Source of the DNA: an uncultured Enterobacterales bacterium
Lineage (GTDB): Bacteria; Pseudomonadota; Gammaproteobacteria; Enterobacterales; CALYQQ01
DNA: 51,742 nt
Direction: 5' to 3'
Assembly (NCBI GenBank): GCA_945288535.1
Contig: CALYQQ010000003.1
Span: forward strand, 132,806-184,547
Below are positions 49,209 to 51,742 of this stretch, one piece after another. Numbering within the stretch: the stretch's first letter is position 1; every line of letters begins with the position of its first letter. The notes below the pieces were generated by a model. That model made no database searches and was not told the DNA's origin. It worked only from the letters and a program-made list of their open reading frames with translations. Position numbers and translations under genes: made by a program.

Positions 49209-51566
49209 TCAAAATGAACGTTGATAAGGGATCACATTAGAACGCAACATTCGTCCTGTTTCAGGAACACTAAACTCTGATAACCCTCTTAATTCAATAT
49301 TAAAAGAGAGTTTATTGTCATAATTGCTCTTTTGATCATTATTATTATTCCAGTCAACAATTTTACGTTCAATGGAAATACCAAATGCCCAACAACAAGT
49401 AGTATATTGCAAGCCAGCTAAACTATTCACTGTTTGCTTATTTTTCGGATCGTAATAATAAGCACCTACGGCAGCCCAATTATCAGTAATTGGCCAACTT
49501 CCAACCGCACCTAATTGAGTTAAATCGCGTTGGTAAGCTTTTTTATTGGCATACAAATTGGCAACTGTTGCCGATATATATTCACGACTGGCGTAACGGT
49601 AGTTAAATTGCAGCACTTTTTGGCTATCTTCCCGATATTCGATGCTCGCATCACTTAATGCTACATGGCCCAAGCGTGTATCATACTGTAAACCCCCATG
49701 CATCGCTATTTTTTCATTTACTTGTAGATAACCATCCGTAGCCCATACATCATTGGCATCTTGGTTAACTTGATTTAATAATAGAGAATCATTACCGATT
49801 GTAGGTTGTGTAAAGTAATAAATTTGTCCAACAGATAAATTAAAGCGTTCGGTTAATTTATCATCATATAATCGTGTCGTAATCCCGGTAGCTAATTGAT
49901 TAGCCGAAGCCACACGATCTAACCCACTGTATTTGCGATCGCGAAAGAGGCCAGTATAATCAAGTTGTAACAATGTAGAATCATAATTATAAATATTATT
50001 TTGTTTTTTCGTCGGTGTATAAAGGTATTGGATCCTAGGTTCTAGTGTTTGTTTGTAATTGTTCAACCAATCCGTAAGATTGCGTTCAAATACCAATTGA
50101 CCATTTATTTTATATTGCGGAATAAAACGCGTTACATTTTTTTCCAGCTGATAATTTGAGGTTGATGCAAAGCTGGATGGAATGTCTTGTTGATAATGTG
50201 TTGTTAAAAATTTAACTTCAGTATTTAAAGCACCCCATTGATTAGCAATTGGTAGCGAAAAAATAGGTTCTAAATGTAAACGCGTTGCCTTAGGCATTTT
50301 TGCGTTGTCATTAGTGAAATGGGCAAACTGTCCGTAGGTCTGAAAATCTACTGGGCCGAAGCCGTAATGGTATAAGTTTATATCAAGCATAGGTTCTGCA
50401 CGATAAGGCGAAACATCAGGCGTTAATACCTGAAATTGTTTCACTTGTAGTGTTGCATCCACGTTTTTATTGGCATAACCTAATTGATAATTATGGCGTA
50501 AATAGCTATCCGTACTTGAGCCATAAGTTGTATCAATATCTTTTAAGTAATTTTTATCACTGACTTTTGTCATATCAACATAAGGTCTCCATACTTGATC
50601 GACGATACCAAAATGTTGCCAATGCAGTAACCAACGTCTGTTTCTATCATTATTGACATTATCATCTGAATATTTTTGATCTTTCTCAAGCCAGTCAAAT
50701 TGTACTAAACCTTCACCAGGTAAGGTTAAATAACGAAATTCATTTTGTAACTGTAAACCGCGTTTAGTGATTATATTTGGTGTTAATGTTGCATCAAAAT
50801 TTGGTGCAATATTCCAGTAATAAGGAAGTGCGAATTGAAGGCCGTTACTATTTGAATAATTACTGCTCGGCAGTAAAAAACCTGAACGACGTTTATTACC
50901 TGTCGGGATCTGTAAATAAGGACTATAAAAAATAGGAACTGATCCTACTTGGAATCTAGCATTCCATATTTCAGCCACTTGTTCTTGCGTATCTTGAACA
51001 ATTTTAGAACCTACAATGTTCCAGCTATTATCGCCTTCAAGACAAGACGTATAATTTGCATTATTCATTGTAATATAGCGATTATTTTTTAGCTCTATTT
51101 TATCAGCACTACCACGCCCTTGGCGATCAACCATATGATAAATGCTATTAACAATATCTGCATTTTTACTATCAAGATCAGCCCATGCGTGCGTACCTGT
51201 TAGCTTAATAATATTATCATTATAGGTAATATTACCAGTTGCCATTACAGTGCGCTGGCCTGTTTTTTTATTTTTGTTTCCTTGCAAAAACTCTACCTTA
51301 TCTGCAAATATTTGGCGATTACCTTGGGAAATTAACACATGCCCCATAAACAATGCGGAATAAGGGTAGTTGACAGTAGATTGATCGGAGGTTATTTCTA
51401 CTGGCATGGTATTCATATCACCAGTAACATAAGGGCGAGTAAAAGTAGGAATGCCCACACTACATTGTTGTTTTAAGTCTGCCTGAACATGTGAACTGTA
51501 AAGGACTACATAAATTAGTGAGGTTAATAATGTCAGCTCAAGTTTGTTCATTCTTATGTTCTTCAT
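49209..51566 (-). CDS. lptD: LptD, LPS-assembly outer-membrane protein
   Basis: LptD with LptE inserts lipopolysaccharide into the outer leaflet. The 785-residue precursor has a signal peptide ending near VQA, an OstA-like jellyroll domain (about 55-200) and a C-terminal beta barrel with KRRSGFLLPSSNY, LPYYWNIAPNFDATLTP and a terminal LRSNVIPYQRSF. The cysteines that form the essential disulfides are all there: one in LKQQCSVG, one in YTSCLEG and the pair in YTTCCWAFG. The start may be ATG 51566 or ATG 51551; the second leaves a normal signal peptide and a longer leader behind the predicted promoter. Confidence 0.97.
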   Translation of the reverse strand: MKNIRMNKLELTLLTSLIYVVLYSSHVQADLKQQCSVGIPTFTRPYVTGDMNTMPVEITSDQSTVNYPYSALFMGHVLISQGNRQIFADKVEFLQGNKNKKTGQRTVMATGNITYNDNIIKLTGTHAWADLDSKNADIVNSIYHMVDRQGRGSADKIELKNNRYITMNNANYTSCLEGDNSWNIVGSKIVQDTQEQVAEIWNARFQVGSVPIFYSPYLQIPTGNKRRSGFLLPSSNYSNSNGLQFALPYYWNIAPNFDATLTPNIITKRGLQLQNEFRYLTLPGEGLVQFDWLEKDQKYSDDNVNNDRNRRWLLHWQHFGIVDQVWRPYVDMTKVSDKNYLKDIDTTYGSSTDSYLRHNYQLGYANKNVDATLQVKQFQVLTPDVSPYRAEPMLDINLYHYGFGPVDFQTYGQFAHFTNDNAKMPKATRLHLEPIFSLPIANQWGALNTEVKFLTTHYQQDIPSSFASTSNYQLEKNVTRFIPQYKINGQLVFERNLTDWLNNYKQTLEPRIQYLYTPTKKQNNIYNYDSTLLQLDYTGLFRDRKYSGLDRVASANQLATGITTRLYDDKLTERFNLSVGQIYYFTQPTIGNDSLLLNQVNQDANDVWATDGYLQVNEKIAMHGGLQYDTRLGHVALSDASIEYREDSQKVLQFNYRYASREYISATVANLYANKKAYQRDLTQLGAVGSWPITDNWAAVGAYYYDPKNKQTVNSLAGLQYTTCCWAFGISIERKIVDWNNNNDQKSNYDNKLSFNIELRGLSEFSVPETGRMLRSNVIPYQRSF

Positions 51567-51584
51567 ATTCTGGTATTAATGTCA

Positions 51585-51613
51585 TTATACTGCATGCCAT
51601 CGCATGTAATAAG
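51585..51613 (-). promoter_or_regulatory. Candidate lptD promoter
   Basis: On the minus strand a perfect TATAAT (51585-51590) lies 17 bases after TTATTA, a poor -35 box (three of six). Transcription would start near 51578, only about 12 bases before ATG 51566 but about 27 before ATG 51551. The region upstream to the window edge (51614-51742) is AT-rich and shows no gene. Confidence 0.35.
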
Positions 51614-51742
51614 TTGAATTGATTTACCTGTCTCACGGTTAATTATGGATGTAATACATAATTCATTAGAAAACAACGATTTTATTATAATTAAGCCGTC
51701 TTTTAATCATTTTATTTAACATTATTATTAGCTTTATTAGCT

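Overview
The window is AT-rich chromosomal DNA from a gammaproteobacterium close to the Enterobacterales (insect-associated relatives such as Orbaceae or Arsenophonus-like Morganellaceae would fit; the genus cannot be fixed from sequence reading alone). The right half follows the gene order near the thr/dnaK start of the E. coli map: mog, satP, dnaK-dnaJ, rpsT, ribF-ileS-lspA, ispH, dapB, carAB, folA, apaH, rsmA, surA, lptD. Proteins resemble their E. coli counterparts closely, including UUG starts for rpsT and carA. Several usual neighbours are missing (fkpB, rihC, pdxA, apaG, nhaAR), which points to moderate genome streamlining.

Positions 1-20409, all on the minus strand, hold a type VI secretion system (T6SS): tssJ-K-L-M-tagF-tssA-B-C-hcp-fha-pppA-tagJ-tssE-F-G, read from right to left. 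tssG runs off the left edge. The set covers the membrane complex (TssJLM), most of the baseplate (TssEFGK), the sheath (TssBC), the tube (Hcp), the cap protein (TssA), and post-translational control (Fha, PppA, TagF). ClpV, VgrG, PAAR, effectors and the kinase PpkA are not in view and may lie beyond the left edge. A promoter with a perfect -10 box and repeated AGATG half-sites precedes tssJ, a terminator-like hairpin follows hcp, and two gene-free gaps (8642-9038 and 4326-4880) may carry internal promoters. About 1 kb of very AT-rich non-coding DNA separates the T6SS from mog.

Positions 21395-31740 hold mog and satP (convergent, sharing a hairpin), dnaKJ behind a clear sigma-32 promoter, and cysJ-cysI-cysG, a sulfite-reduction operon in which siroheme synthase sits where cysH usually is. 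Positions 31781-45235 hold rpsT (opposite strand), ribF-ileS-lspA, ispH, dapB, carAB behind tandem ARG boxes, a LysE/RhtB exporter, and folA. Positions 45282-51566 hold apaH, a 780-base gap with a possible apaG relic, and the rsmA, surA and lptD genes of outer-membrane biogenesis and rRNA modification.

I found no tRNA or rRNA gene, CRISPR array, insertion sequence or prophage. The parts most worth a second look are the T6SS: its gene order, the very long low-complexity linker in Fha, an orphan plus-strand terminator between hcp and fha, and the regulatory architecture upstream of tssJ.
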